64,000 bases of DNA from Budorcas taxicolor (GCF_023091745.1 NC_068921.1:10496001-10560000); one strand, 5' to 3'. Counted from the stretch's first letter, positions 11,081 to 22,690 are shown. Notes: generated from the letters alone by a model not told the origin. A program made the numbers and translations.

Positions 11081-11388
11081 CTGAGGTTTCAATGGAATGC
11101 AGCGATCACCTCACACCTGTGGTTTCACTTCCCACAGTCTCAGTTGCCCAAGGTCAACTGCAGTCTGAATATATTAAATTAAAAAGAAATCCAGAAACAA
11201 ATAGTTCATAAGTTTGAAGTTTCAGGTGATTCTGAGTAGTGTCATGACCTTTCACACCATCCTGCTCCATCCCATCAGGAATGTGAATCATCCCCTTTCC
11301 TCCATACCAAGGCTGTTCCTGCTACCCTCCCATTACTATAGGAAAAAAACATAGTATATATAGGATTTGGTACTACTCAATATTTTGG
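11081..11388 (+). mobile_element. Tigger/MER2-type DNA transposon fossil
   Basis: The segments cagttgcccaaggtcaactg, aaataattcat-like aacaaatagttcataag, and ttctgagtagtgtcatga followed by ggtactact match the left part and the extreme right end of TcMar-Tigger elements. The transposase middle is missing, so this is an internally deleted MER2-like copy. It directly precedes the BovB copy. Confidence 0.72.
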
Positions 11389-11409
11389 GGTTTGCTCGTA
11401 GCTCAGTTG

Positions 11410-13560
11410 GTTCGGGAGCTGACTGTGGCTCAGATCATGAACTCCTTATTGTCAAATTCAGACTTATACTAAATAAAGTAGGGGAAACCATTAGACCATT
11501 CAGGAATAACCTAAATCAAATCCCTTATGATTATACAGTGGAGGTGACAAATAGATTCAAGGGATTAGATCTGATAGAGTGCCTGAAGAACTATGGACAG
11601 AAGTCCATGACATTGTACTGCAGGCAGTGATCAAGGCCATCCCCAAGAAAAAGAAATGAAAAAATGCAAAATGGTTGGCTGAGGAGGCCTTACAAATAGC
11701 TGAGAAAAGAGAAGCTGAAGGCAAAGGAGAAAAAAAGATATACCCATTTGAATGCAGAGTTCCAAAGAATAACATGGAAAGATGATAAAGTCTTCTTCAG
11801 TGATCAATGCAAAGAAATAGAGGAAAACAATAGAATGGGAAAGACTAGAGATCTCTTCAAGAAAATTAGAGATACCAAGGGAATATTTCATGCAAAGATG
11901 GACTCAACAAAGGACAGAAATGGTAGGGACCTAACTAACAGAAGCAGAAGATATTAAGAAGAGGTGGCAAGAATACACAGAGGAACTATACAAAAAAGAT
12001 CTGCGTGACCCAGACAACCACTATGGTGTGATCACTGCAGCTCCAGACATCCTGGAATGCAAACTCAAGGGGGCCTTAGGAAGCTTCACTACAAACAAAG
12101 CCAATGAATGTGATGCAATTCCAGTTGAACTATTTCAAATCCTAAAAGATGATGCTGAGAAAGTGCTGCACTCAATATGCCAGAAAATTTGGAAAATTAA
12201 ACAGTGGCTACAGGACTGGAAAAGGTCAGTTTTCGTTCCAGTCCCAAAGAAAGACAATGCCAAAGAATGCTCAAACCACCACACAACTGTACTCATATCA
12301 CACGCTAGTAAAGTAATGCTCAAAATTCTCCAAGACAGGCTTCAACAGTCCATGAACCATGAACTTCCAGATGTTCAAGCTGTATTCGGAAAAGACAGAG
12401 GAACCAGAGATCAAATTACCAACATCTATTGTATCATAGAAAAAGTGAAAGAGTTCCAGGAAAAACATCTATTTCTGCTTTATTGATTATGCCAAAGCCT
12501 TTGACTGTGTGGATCACAAGAAACTGTGGAAAATTCTGAAAGAGATGGGAATGCCAGACAACCTGACCTGCCTCCTGAGAAATCTGTATGCAGGTCAAGA
12601 AGCAACAGTTAGAACTGGAAATGGAACAACAGACAGGTTCTAAATTGGGAAAGGTGTACATCAAGACTGTATATTGTCACCCTGCTTATTTAATTTATAT
12701 GCAGAGTACATCATGCAAAATTCAGGGCTGGATGAAGCAGAAGCTGGAATCAAGATTGCTGGGAGAAATAACAATAACCTCAGATATGCAGATGACGCCA
12801 CCCTTATGGCAGAAAGTCAAGAAGAACTAAAGAGCCTCTTGTTGAAAGTGAAAGAAGAGAGTTAATAAGCTGGCTTAAAACTCAACATTCAGAAAACTAA
12901 GATCATGGCATCCGCTCCAATCACTTCATAGCAAATAGAATGGGAAACAATGGAAACAGTGAGAGACTTTATTTTCTTGGGCTCCGAAGTCACTGCAGAT
13001 GGTGACTGCAGCCATGAAATTAAAAGATGCTTGCTCCTTGGAAGAAAAGCTATGACCAACCTAGACAGCAGATTAAAAAGCAGAGACATTACTTTGCCAA
13101 CAAAGGTCCATCTAGTCAAAGCTATGGTTTTTCCAGTAGTCACGTATGGATGTGAGAGCTGGACTATAAAGAAAGCTGAGCACTGAAGAACTGACGCTTT
13201 TGAACTGTGGTGTTGGAGAAGACTCCTGAGAGTCCCTTGGACTGCAAGGAGATCCAACCAGTCCATCCTAAAGGAAATCAGTCCTGAATATTCATTGGAA
13301 GGACTGATGTTGAAGCTGAAACTCCAATACTTTGGCCACCTGATGCAAAGAGCTGACTCATTTGAAAAGACCCTGATGTTGGGAAAGATTGAAGGTGGGA
13401 GGAGAAGGGGATGACAGAGGATGAGATGGTTGGATGACATCACAGACTCGATGGACATGAATTTGAATAAGCTCTGGGAGGTGGTGATGGACAGGGTGGC
13501 CTGGAGTGCTGCAGTCCATTGGGTCACAAAGAGTCAGACACGACTGAGCGACTGAACTGA
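11410..13560 (+). mobile_element. BovB LINE, 5'-truncated (about 2.15 kb)
   Basis: It covers the end of the endonuclease-RT linker through the whole RT and the C-terminal region to the gactgagcgactgaactga terminus. The frame reads VELFQILKDDAEKVLHSIC and RSVFVPVPKKDNAKECS in the RT palm and fingers, and the catalytic YADD box is intact at 12785-12796 (LRYADDATLMAES). A 152-codon stretch (12028-12486) stays open, but frameshifts (for example near 12486) and stops (for example TAA near 12643 after the GTTDRF-equivalent region) kill the protein. Divergence from the other copies is moderate. Confidence 0.92.
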
Positions 13561-13743
13561 CTGGTGGCTCAGTGGTAAAGAATCCTCCTGCAATGCAAGT
13601 AGACACAGATCTGGTCTCTTGGTCAAGAAGATCTTCTGGAGAAGGAAATGACAATCCACTGCAGTATTCTAGCCTGGGAAATTCCTTGGACTTAAGAGGC
13701 TGGTAGGCTACAGTCCATGGGATTGCAAAACTTAGAAACTGAA
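13561..13743 (+). mobile_element. Bov-tA SINE abutting a BovB end
   Basis: The head lacks its first bases and follows the BovB terminus without a gap (actgaactga/ctggtggctcag). It has the middle block gatcttctggagaagg and an eroded 3' module. Confidence 0.85.
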
Positions 13744-13859
13744 AGATCACCCTTCATGGCCTCAAGCATCTAAAAGGAGTCTTGGAACATGCCCTCTGGT
13801 GGATAAGGAGAGAGCTAATATAATTATCTCCCTGCCCCCAGTGAGGGGAAAAAGGAAAA

Positions 13860-14035
13860 TCACAGGCTTTAGAATCTTGGTGACTCAAGTGACTTTTTAG
13901 CACATCACTTAACTTTTGTGGACCTTAGAGTCATCCTTTGGCTGAAGAAAAAAATAAAAGTAAGAACACTTATCCTTACTTACTGGTAGTTTTATGAGGG
14001 ATTAAGTGAAAGAAATGACATAAATGAACACGGAT
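13860..14035 (+). mobile_element. MIR SINE fossil
   Basis: The order cacaggctttagaatc, cacatcacttaacttt, gaagaaaaaaataaaagtaa and tgagggattaagtgaaag fits the MIR consensus (tRNA-like part, core, 3' L2-like end), at high divergence. Confidence 0.6.
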
Positions 14036-14142
14036 AATTTCCCAATTTATTTTTATTTCTTTTCTGTCTTCTGACCTCCACCATTTGCTTCTGAGTCTGA
14101 TTAGTATAAATCAGGCTTTCTCAGACTGTGTACTAGGGACCT

Positions 14143-14334
14143 TAGTGTTAGTCACTCAGCTGTGTCTGACTCTTTACGACCCCATGGACTGTAGCCCACC
14201 AGACTCCTCTGTCCATGGAATTCTCCAGGCAAGAATTCTGCAGTGGGGAGCCATTCCCTTCTCCTGGAGATCAAACCTGGGTCTCCTGCATTGCAGGCAC
14301 ATTCTTTACCATCTGAGCCACCAGGGGAGCCCCA
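14143..14334 (-). mobile_element. Bov-tA SINE
   Basis: Minus-strand copy from the 3' module (gttagtcactcagctgtgtc) to the head complement (gagccaccaggggagcccc). Confidence 0.93.
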
Positions 14335-14350
14335 AGAAAGCCAGCTGGTG

Positions 14351-14564
14351 GGTGCATGTGTGCTCAATCGTATCTGACTCTTTGCGACCCATGGGCCATA
14401 GCTCTCCAGGCTCCTCTGTCCTTGGGATCTCCCAGGCAAGAATACTGGAGTGGGTTGCCATTTCCTCCTCCAGGAGACCTTCCCAAGCCAGGGATCAACC
14501 TGAGCCTCCTGTGTCTCCTACACTGGCAGGCAAGATCTTTACCAACGTGCCTCCTGGGAAGCCC
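14351..14564 (-). mobile_element. Bov-tA SINE
   Basis: Second minus-strand copy, 16 bases from its neighbour. It has its own head (cctcctgggaagccc complement) and tail, so it is a separate insertion. Confidence 0.92.
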
Positions 14565-16155
14565 AAGTGACCTTAGGACCAGACCATTCTGTGTCATGGG
14601 AACTGTACTGTACATTGCAAGCTGCTTGGTAACATCTCCATCTCTACCACCTAGGTGCCAGTAACAGTCGCTCACGCACAACGTGACAACCCAGAAAGTC
14701 ACCAGAAGTTGCCAAATGCCCCTGGAGAGTAGGAGGGGATCGTGCCCAGGTGAGACCCACTGGTGCAAATACAGGGGAGCTCTAAGTTGGCCCGACTTTT
14801 GCCTATGCGTCTGACCACTCCTGTGAGAGGGAAGAAATAAGTGAACAAGCTGAAATCTGTCTATCTTTAAGCCTTAGTGTTAGAGGACGTGAAGCGCAAC
14901 CATCAAAATAGTGGATGACTCTTTCACTAAAGTAGTGTTTATGTAAGAAACACAAAGAAAGAGCAAATCACATCTCTGAAAGGTTTCCATCTTCGGGCAG
15001 ACTTTTAGATCTTAACCGCATTAGGAAGTCATTTCTCTCTTTCTCTCCCCCTTTCCCCTCTCCCACTCTCCCTCCCTGCCTTCCTGCCCCTCCCAGCCTC
15101 AAGCAGGTTCAACAAGCTTGGGTAATAAAACAACGCTAAAATATATAGTGTTATCGAGGATATTTCCGCGGTAGAGTATCGGAGAGAGAATCTTGAATAA
15201 ATAGATTGTTGTTTTACACTGAATTCATGATACTATTAAGTTTTCAACCTCATAGTCGGGAGAGGAGCATTTCAAAGATAAACTATCTTGATATTTCATT
15301 TCAGAAACAGGTAATAAGTGGAACACAACAATTTCCAAAGTCTTCCAGACACATATCATCTACTTTATGCAACCAGTCACTGTTCAGAGGTTTCTCAAAG
15401 AGATTTACTTTACAGTCAGAGAAGCTGCAGGCTTTTTGGTGATGGCACTGCCTACATGGTCAAGATGGATTATTTGATGAATAAATTCCGAGAGAAAGGG
15501 ATCTGAGGGAACGATAAGGTGAAGCTCCAAACTAAAATTAAAAGATAAGATAGGTAAGGTAAAACACGGTCAGGGCAGGAAGGAAGGGAAAGTAAGCAGG
15601 CGTAATGCTCCCTTTTCAGGTACTGAATGTTTGGATACACTATATTTCTGAGAAAATGTGATTGTGGAAATATAAAATATTTGCTTCTCTGCAGAATATA
15701 TTCCTTCTGGCTCTCAGATCTTATTTTGTAGGTAACAAATGTCCTCAAAGATATACAACACTGATCTCTCCTGGCTCCGGTTTATGAGGCGCACGCCTTT
15801 TCGGAGCCAGCATCGGGAAGTGTCTCCTGTGCCAGGGGAACCCGATGTAATAGGAAGGGAGAAAATTGTTTCTATCACTCCTGTATGAATAAGGAAATTG
15901 AAGATTAAACAGGGTACTGCTTATGCTCTGAAACTCGCAGTTAATTTAATCAGACACCACGGTGGTTCAGGGTCTTAATAACAAAAAAGCAAGTTCCCTT
16001 GATAATGGATCCTCCCTTAAAAAAAAAAAAGAGAGAGAGAATTGAGGGCCAGAAAAACACAGAAGAAAATGCACCTCGAGGGGGGAAAGAATGCTGTATG
16101 AAAAGGTAGGAGCAGCTCTTGGAGAATATTTAAGAGATCACGGGGCTTATGAGAA
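14565..16155. other. Mostly unrecognised; one pyrimidine tract
   Basis: About 1.6 kb without an identified element apart from the C/T-rich tract at 15031-15100. Overlapping short frames at 15206-15748 show no known domain. Confidence 0.4.
15031..15100. repeat. Polypyrimidine (C/T) tract
   Basis: About 70 bases composed almost only of C and T, followed by cagcctc. It is a low-complexity tract. Confidence 0.85.
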
Positions 16156-16368
16156 GGGCTTCCCTGGTGGGAATCTGGTGGGAATGCTTTAGATGGTAAA
16201 GAATCTACCTGCAATGCAGGAGACCCGGGTTCAATCCCCAGGTCAGGAAGATCCCCTGGAGAAGAAAATGGCTATCCACTCCAGTATTCTTGCCTAGAGA
16301 AGCCCGTGGACAGAGGAACTTGGCGGGCTACAGTCCATGGGATGGCAAAGAACCAGACATGACTAACC
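16156..16368 (+). mobile_element. Bov-tA SINE with duplicated head segment
   Basis: The phrase tggtgggaatc occurs twice in the head (ggtgggaatctggtgggaat), a small internal duplication not seen in the other copies. The rest is a normal Bov-tA. Confidence 0.92.
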
Positions 16369-17135
16369 CTGAGGCGTATGAAAACTGTGAAACAGCTTAT
16401 GTTAGGAGATGTGCATGCAAAGCTCCAATGTAGAAGCGCAAGTGCTCCAGCCTTAGCACTGGCTTTGGAGCTAGGAAGTCTCTGCGACCAGCGCTCCTCT
16501 GTGTTCCAGAAAAGGAACAGTAAAGAAGCAAGCATGTAGATCCCGAGTCCTGAGGTCAAGGACTAGAGAGGGGAGCTAGGGTAGCCAGCTCAGGGACTGG
16601 GGCTGTCTCTGCCTGAGCAGCACCTTCCTGCAGGCCCTGTCAATCAAACCTTCACCAACATTTGACCCATCACCTCTTGTCATGGATATGAGCAATAGCA
16701 TTTGACTTAAAGAATAATTTGAGGTGCAAAGAGCCAATGTCTCAGTCAGTCATGCCTCAGGACTCTGCAGACCCCAGAGGGTCCCTGATCATTTTTTCAC
16801 TTGAACTGTCCCTGCCCTCCCCGCTCCAGTCGAGACTTACAGTGTCTCACAGGGCAAAGCATCACCAGCAACCAAGCTCGCCAGTGCAAAACCGTCAGGA
16901 CGACAAAAGACAACTGATTTGATATTCAAAACAAGAAAGGGCATCGAGAGTCAGGTCTCGTAAGTCAGTGCCCTTTGCTTAGTACCTGATCTCTCTGTGT
17001 CTTCGGTGAACCATCAGATGCAGATGCCTGCTGTCATGATACTCCCCAGACAAGCCAGCATGGGCAGAACATGCTTTACTGTTTGCTGAAATAGAGGCCA
17101 CAGCAACGATGGATTTTCCTTAATCCACTAACTTA
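16369..17135. other. Unrecognised sequence
   Basis: No element or gene identified. Confidence 0.4.
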
Positions 17136-17332
17136 ACTGTGCTCACTGGCACTCTTTGTGGCCCCATGGACTATAGCCCACCAGGCTCCTCTGTCCATGG
17201 AATTTTCCTGGCAAGAATACTGGAGTGGGATGCCATCTTCTCCTCCAGGGGATCTTCCTGATCCAGGGATCAAACCCGAGTCTCTGTGTCTTCTGCATCG
17301 GCAGGCAGATTCTTTACCATGGACACCATCTG
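17136..17332 (-). mobile_element. Bov-tA SINE, head partly lost
   Basis: Minus-strand copy. The last head bases (gcttccctggtggctc) are missing at the right border, where a plus-strand BovB starts directly. Confidence 0.88.
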
Positions 17333-18020
17333 GGTGAAAAAGAAAAGTGAAAAAAGCTGGCTTAAAACTCAACATTCAAAAAACTAAGATCATGGCATCA
17401 GAACCTATCACTTCATGGCAAATAGATGGGGAAAAGATAGAAACAGTGACAGGCTTTATTTCTGGGCTCCAAAATCACTGTGGGTGGTGACTGCAGCCAT
17501 GAAATTAAGAGATATTTGCTCCTTGGAAGAAAAACTATGACAAACCTAGACAGTGTATTAAAAAGCAGAGACATCTCTTTGCCACCAAAGGTCCATCTGG
17601 TCAAAGCTATTGTTTTCCAGAAGTCATGTACGGATATGAGAGTTGGATCATAAAGAAGGCTGAATGCCAAAGAATTGATGCTTTCAAGCTGTGGTGCTGG
17701 AGAAGACTCTTGAGAGTCCCTTGGACTGCAAGGAGTTCAAACCAATCAATTCTAAAGGAAATCAACCCTAAATATTCATTGGAAGGACTGATGTTGAAGC
17801 TGAAACCCCAACACTTTGGCCACCTGATGCAAAAAGTCTATTCATTAGAAAAGCCCCTGATGCTGGGAAAGATTGAGGGCAGCAGAGGTGGATGACAGAG
17901 GATGAGATGGTTGGATGGCATCACGAACTCAATAGACATGAGTTTGAGCAAGCTCTGGGAGACAGTGAAGGACAGGGAAGCCTGATGCATTGCCGTTGGT
18001 TGGACAGTAACTGAACAACA
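17333..18020 (+). mobile_element. BovB LINE 3' fragment (about 0.69 kb)
   Basis: It begins just after the YADD region (aagctggcttaaaactcaac), covers the C-terminal domain with GYESWIIKKAE and ELW-like KLWCWRRLLRVPWTA, and ends at gtaactgaacaacag. Part of the terminal block is deleted (cctgatgcattgccgttggt). No usable frame remains. Confidence 0.88.
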
Positions 18021-18530
18021 GCAACAATGCTGAGGAAGGCACTAAGGCGTTGCCCTGTAGAATCATAAAACCACAGCTCTTCGGACTCTCAAAGAGCCTT
18101 AAAAGTAGTCTAGTCTAACACATCCTATTTCCTGTAAATTATGTGGAACAGCAGACCCATAGTGGATGGGAACATTGGCCCAAATCACCCACGCTGTGAT
18201 ATTTTTATCTTCTCATCAGCAGGAACTTTGAAGAAACTGAGATTTTTACCCTATGTGCATGCTAACGAGTTAGTATGTCCCACCATCACGGATGCTGGCA
18301 GAAGACATGAGACCCCTGGTTCAGAAACAAAGGTCTTCATTTCTCATGGCAGTAACAGTAGCCAGAGCATCGGCATTTTCTGGTGCCAGTTCACCAAGCT
18401 CCAGTCTCTATGGGGAGGTTTGAAGAGGACAAGACGACAGCGGCACGTGCAGCAGAGAAACACCAAGTCTAGGGAACCTAACTCTTTAATAATGGGCCGT
18501 AAGTGTGACTACCCTTTGCTCTACAGACAT
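18021..18530. other. Mostly unrecognised
   Basis: The stretch near 18058-18125 (gagccttaaaagtagtctag) resembles an ancient L3/CR1-type repeat core but is too short to name firmly. Confidence 0.3.
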
Positions 18531-18723
18531 AGCCCTTCCCAGCTAGTCATAAAGAACCCCCATGCTAACACAGGAGATGTCAGAGACACTGGTTCTATCC
18601 TTGGGTTAGGAAGAGCCCCTAGAATAGGGCATGAAGAACCTACCCCCATACTCCTGCCTGGATAATTCCATGGATAGAGGAGCCTGGCAGGCTATGGTCA
18701 CAAAAAGCTGGGCACAACTGAAG

Positions 18724-18724
<1 letters not shown>
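18531..18724 (+). mobile_element. Bov-tA SINE, diverged
   Basis: Recognisable as gctagtcataaagaaccccc, then ggttctatccttgggttagg and gatagaggagcctggcagg, ending in a CA microsatellite that grew from the tail. Several deletions. Confidence 0.75.

Positions 18725-18766
<42 letters not shown>
18725..18766. repeat. (CA)21 microsatellite
   Basis: About 21 uninterrupted CA units at the 3' end of a Bov-tA. SINE-tail microsatellites of this kind are common in ruminants and usually polymorphic. Confidence 0.97.
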
Positions 18767-18767
<1 letters not shown>

Positions 18768-18879
18768 CATCATATTAAGGCTACTATCAGTAAGATTCTA
18801 AGCAGTGGAATGAGGCCAACAAGCAGTGTTGACCTCAGCCAGGCCTCCCCACCTCCAGGTTTAAGACCAACCAATGTCC

Positions 18880-19213
18880 AGACTGCAAGGAAATCCAACC
18901 ATTCCATTGTAAAGGAGATCAGTCCTGGGTGTTCATTAGAAGGACTGATGATGAGGCTGAAACTCCAATATTTTGGCCACCTGATGCGAAGAACCAACTT
19001 GTTTGAAAAGGCCCTGATGCTGGGAAAGATTGAAGGCAGAAGGAGAAGGGGACGACAGAGGATGAGATGGTTAGATGACATCATCGACTCTATGGACATG
19101 AGTTTGAGTGAACTCTGGGAGTTGGTGATGGACAGGGAGGCCTGGTGTGCTGCGGTTCATGGGGTTGCAAAGAGTTGGACATGACTGAGCAACTGAACTG
19201 AACTGAACTGACT
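18880..19213 (+). mobile_element. BovB LINE 3' end (334 bp)
   Basis: It starts in the ARKSNHSIVKEISPG region and runs to the gaactgaactgaactgactgg terminus. The 86 codons to the end (SLEGLMMRLKLQYFGHLMR onward) are open, unusually clean for so short a fragment. Confidence 0.9.
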
Positions 19214-19463
19214 GGAACAAGTACCATAAACCATTAGAATCTACCTCAGGAAACAAGGTTCTGAGGTGTTAGTTCAAGTACAGTACAATGTATTTGTGAT
19301 TGTACAGACTCCATTTTGGTCCACAAAAGAGAAATTTAGGGCAATCTGATCATCCATAATAATCCGGGCCAAAGTGTGGAAGCTGATCTGAAAGTCTTCC
19401 AGTGTAACGGGCTGAAGACCAACTCCTACTATGAGTGACTTCCACTGTGAGGATCACCACCCA

Positions 19464-20050
19464 CAGTTCAGTTCAGTTGCTCAGTCATGTCTGACTCTTT
19501 GCGACCCCATGGACTGCAGCATGCCAGACCTCCCTGTCTATCACCAACTCCCAGAGTTTATGCAAACTCATGTCCATCGAGTTGGCGATGCCATCCAGCC
19601 ATCTCATCCTCTGTCATTCCCTTTTCCTCCTGTCTTCAAACTTTCCCAACATGAGGGTACTTTTCCAAGGAGTCAGTTCTTTGCATTAGGTGGCCAAAGT
19701 ATTGGAGTTTCAGCTTCAGCATCAGTCCTTCCAGTGAATATTCAGGACTGATTTCCTTTAGGATGGATGGGTTGGATCTCCTTACAGTCCAAGGGACTCT
19801 CAAGAGTCTTCTCCAAAACCATAATTCAAAAACATCAATTCTTCAGTGCTCAGCTTTCTTTATGGTCCAGCTCTCACATCCATACATGACTACTGGAAAA
19901 ACCATAGCTTTGACTAGATAGACCTTTGTTCGCAAAGTAATGTCTCCGCTTTTTAATATGCTGTCCAGGCTGGTCATAGCTTTTGTTCCAAGGAGCAAGT
20001 GTCTTTTAATTTCATGGCTGCAGTCACCATCTGCAGTGATTTTGGAGCCC
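19464..20050 (-). mobile_element. BovB LINE 3' fragment (587 bp)
   Basis: Minus-strand copy from the terminus (cagttcagttcagttgctc) back to the FLGSKITADGDCSHEIKR region. It stops abruptly at agcccaacaattctcc, where a half Bov-tA in the same orientation takes over. Confidence 0.9.
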
Positions 20051-20052
20051 AA

Positions 20053-20184
20053 CAATTCTCCAGGCCAGAATACCGGAGTGGGTAGCCTTTCCCTTCTCCA
20101 GGGGATTTTCCCAACCCAGGGATCGAACCCAGGTCTCCCACATTGCGGGCAAATTCTTTACCAGCTGAGCCACAAGGGAAGCCC
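20053..20184 (-). mobile_element. Bov-tA SINE, head and middle only
   Basis: The 3' module is absent. The copy joins directly to the 5' border of the BovB fragment, suggesting a chimeric retrocopy or a recombination product. Confidence 0.85.
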
Positions 20185-20270
20185 TAACTGCCCATAGAAG
20201 AACTTAAATAGCAAATCAGTTCAGAGCAGAAGTGGTTTGTGCCGATTCCAACCCAGAGGAGGAACCAACC

Positions 20271-20340
20271 CTGTGCTTTCAGGAGGGTGTATGTGCCTTC
20301 AGGAGGGTGTATGTGCTTTCAGGAGGGTGTATGTGCCTTC
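20271..20340. repeat. 20-bp minisatellite, 3.5 units
   Basis: Three exact-length units at 20281, 20301 and 20321 (aggagggtgtatgtgccttc with one c/t difference) and a half unit before them. Confidence 0.95.
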
Positions 20341-20529
20341 CTATGTTCTCTCGAATTCCCCCAGGGGAACACAGTCCCTGAAGGGCCCAGGGCAAGCTGG
20401 AGACACAGCTGGAAGGAGGCTGAGTCCCCACATTCCCCCACTGAGGAGAACCACCCATGAACGTAAGCACCCGCTCTGAGCCACCCTCAGATGTATGCAG
20501 CCACTCTGAGCTGTTACATGGGTTTCCCA

Positions 20530-20966
20530 GGGGGAGCAGAACAGTGGAGTGGCGGGGGACAGAGGGTGAGATGAATGGAGAGAGTAGCATGGATACACAC
20601 ACGCTGCCAGATATAAATGGAGGAGGGAATGGCAGCCCACTCCAGGATTCTTGCCTGGAGAATCCCGCGGACAGAGGAGCCTGACGGGCTGCAGTCCATG
20701 GGGTCACAGAGAGTCAGACACAACTGAACGGCTACACACATGCGCACATCAGACGTGAAATAGGGCCAGCCGAAATTTGCTGAATGACTCAGTGAGCTCA
20801 AACCGGTGTTCCATGACAACCTAGAAGGGTGGGACGGGGTGGGAGGTGGGAGGCAGGTGTGAGAGGGAGGGGACATATGACTGATTCATGTTGATGTATG
20901 GCAGAAACCAACCAACACTGTAAAGCAACTATCTTTCAATTAAAAAATATTAGAAAAAAAAAAAAA
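20530..20966 (+). mobile_element. Ruminant L1 3' UTR end, hit by a SINE
   Basis: The phrases gagagagtagcatggatac, ttgctgaatgactcagtgag, the G-rich block at 20826-20870, and cagaaaccaaccaacactgt plus the A tail match the 3' UTR of ruminant L1. A Bov-tA/BOV-A-like piece interrupts it at about 20617-20737. Confidence 0.82.
20617..20737 (+). mobile_element. BovA module inserted in an L1 tail
   Basis: Contains only the middle and 3' module (ggaggagggaatggcagccc to gaacggctacacac). Similar flanks cagatataaat and cagacgtgaaat on the two sides look like an aged target duplication. Confidence 0.8.
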
Positions 20967-21160
20967 AGAATCCTCCTGCGAGTGCAGGAGATGCAGGAGA
21001 CATGGCTTCAGTCCCTGAGTTGGGAAGATTCCCTGGAGGAGGAAATGGCAACCCACACCAGTATTCTTGCCTGGGGACTCCCACGGGCAGGGCAGCCTGG
21101 CCGGCTACAGTCCATGGGGTTGCAAAGCACTGGACAAGACTGAGCACTCACACACGCATC
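20964..21160 (+). mobile_element. Bov-tA SINE, 5'-truncated
   Basis: It starts at aagaatcctcctgcg directly after the L1 A-tail and runs to gactgagcactcacacacg. Confidence 0.87.
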
Positions 21161-21229
21161 TGGGCTGCTAAGTGGCAAAGAAATGGACTTCTGTCTTGGC
21201 ACCTTCACACCTTTGCTGACTTTCAGCAG

Positions 21230-21815
21230 CAGAACCTACACTAAATGGTGACTCAGCAAGTCCACTTGCAAGCGTTCCCCGAGAAGAAGCCGGCACATGT
21301 CCCAAAGCAGGTTTACTGATAGAAAACAAACGGAAAGAGTCAAAGTAAACCATGATTGACTCACAGTGAAATGCTAAGCAACAGCGTGAGTATATTCTAC
21401 AACAATTAAAGTGAGGGTACTAAATGCACATTCATACTATACTAAATGCACATAGTCTCAAAACAGCTGACTATAAAAGCAAGGTGGCACACACTCTGAT
21501 GACACTTGCGTAGAATCGTGTACCTATACCGCATAAAAGGATACGTTGCTTCTTGATAGTCGGACAGACATTTTATTCATAGAAATGATACAGACCAACT
21601 TCAGAATAACACCTTCTTCTGGAGACAAGGAGGAAGTGATGTAGTGAGGAAGCATCTACTGTATTCATAATATTTTTAAAGGAAATAAACATCCAAAAAC
21701 AAAAGTGTGCAAATGTTAACATCTATTACATCTAGATAAGGGGTGTGTGGTTTTTATTAGATTATTCTCTATGCTTTTCTGCATGCTTGAAATATTTCAT
21801 AATTAAAAATAATAT
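21230..21815 (+). mobile_element. Old L1 3' end (L1M or HAL1-like)
   Basis: The block gtgcaaatgttaacatctat, ttttattagattattctcta and ttgaaatatttcataattaa is typical of the end of old L1 elements. The upstream half is too diverged for a firm border. Confidence 0.55.
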
Positions 21816-22551
21816 TTTAATACAAATACAGGAATACTTATAGGAATACTACTCTATCCCCAAAGGTCTGTCACTCTGAACTCCTACCACTTATCTAATC
21901 TATTTGCACGTGAAAATCTTTGGGGAGAAAGAGGCGTAATTTGATTAAAAGCAGGATGTTATAGAATTCTTACAGAATTCTTGCACTCTAGGGAAATAAA
22001 CAATGCACAGTAGCTGCTTTAGATTCACAGTCAACAGGAAGTCATCCGATTTCATTCATTTTCAGCAAATGCAAGGAATCAAATGCAAAATCTAACACTC
22101 TGGGGCTATGCCGTGATACCACGCCCTTCCCTGGAGGTCTTCAGGTACGTGAAATAATGAATGGACTATGCTCACCCATAACTAATTTTCTTTCCTTTAG
22201 AAAAACTTACGGAGAATTGTCTTCATGTAATAACTAATTTCAGAGTATAACTCAGTACAAATCAAAATATTTCTTATATTTTTAGCAGACTCAGATCACT
22301 GTTCAAGCAATAGTTTAAGTGAATTGAAATGGCTTATGACTACGACATGGGGATGAAGGAGCAAGTGCCAGGCCAACATGAGCCACGTTCTTCCACCTCC
22401 TTTCAAAGGCATTTCCTAATCAGTCAAGTCCATAGAAATTTCCCATCTGCTGATCTTTTAAATGCCTCTTAAATTATACCTGCTCTCAGTTTCTACTTAT
22501 GTGATTAATGAATATTTACTGAACCTTTTTTTCATTCAATTGTATCTATCT
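21816..22551. other. Unrecognised sequence
   Basis: No repeat or gene recognised. Confidence 0.4.
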
Positions 22552-22690
22552 TGGGATTCCCTGGTAGCCCAGGGTAACTCCCTGCTCGTAATGCGAGGGG
22601 CCCGGGTTTGATCAATGGTCAGGGAACTAGATCCCACGTGCCATGACTAATACCTGGCCCAGCCAAAGAAACAAATACTTTAAAAAATTG
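22552..22690 (+). mobile_element. CHR-type SINE
   Basis: It starts gggattccctggtagcccag, has a B box variant gggtttgatcaatggtcagg, and ends gatcccacgtgccatgacta then an A-rich tail. Short CHR-1-like copy. Confidence 0.7.

Noticed and set aside
11394..11425. tRNA-like stretch gctcgtagctcagttggttcg with an A-box look
   Set aside because: There is no matching B box (GGTTCGANTCC) or acceptor stem downstream; the sequence runs into BovB.
12889..13527. 212-codon minus frame antisense to BovB
   Set aside because: It is the antisense shadow of the BovB C-terminal region; the same antisense frame recurs at other BovB copies.
14085..14768. 161- and 134-codon frames on both strands
   Set aside because: They are translations through two minus-strand Bov-tA copies, which often stay open by chance.
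20271..20340. Short direct repeats as a CRISPR array
   Set aside because: Units are contiguous 20-mers without spacers, in mammalian DNA.
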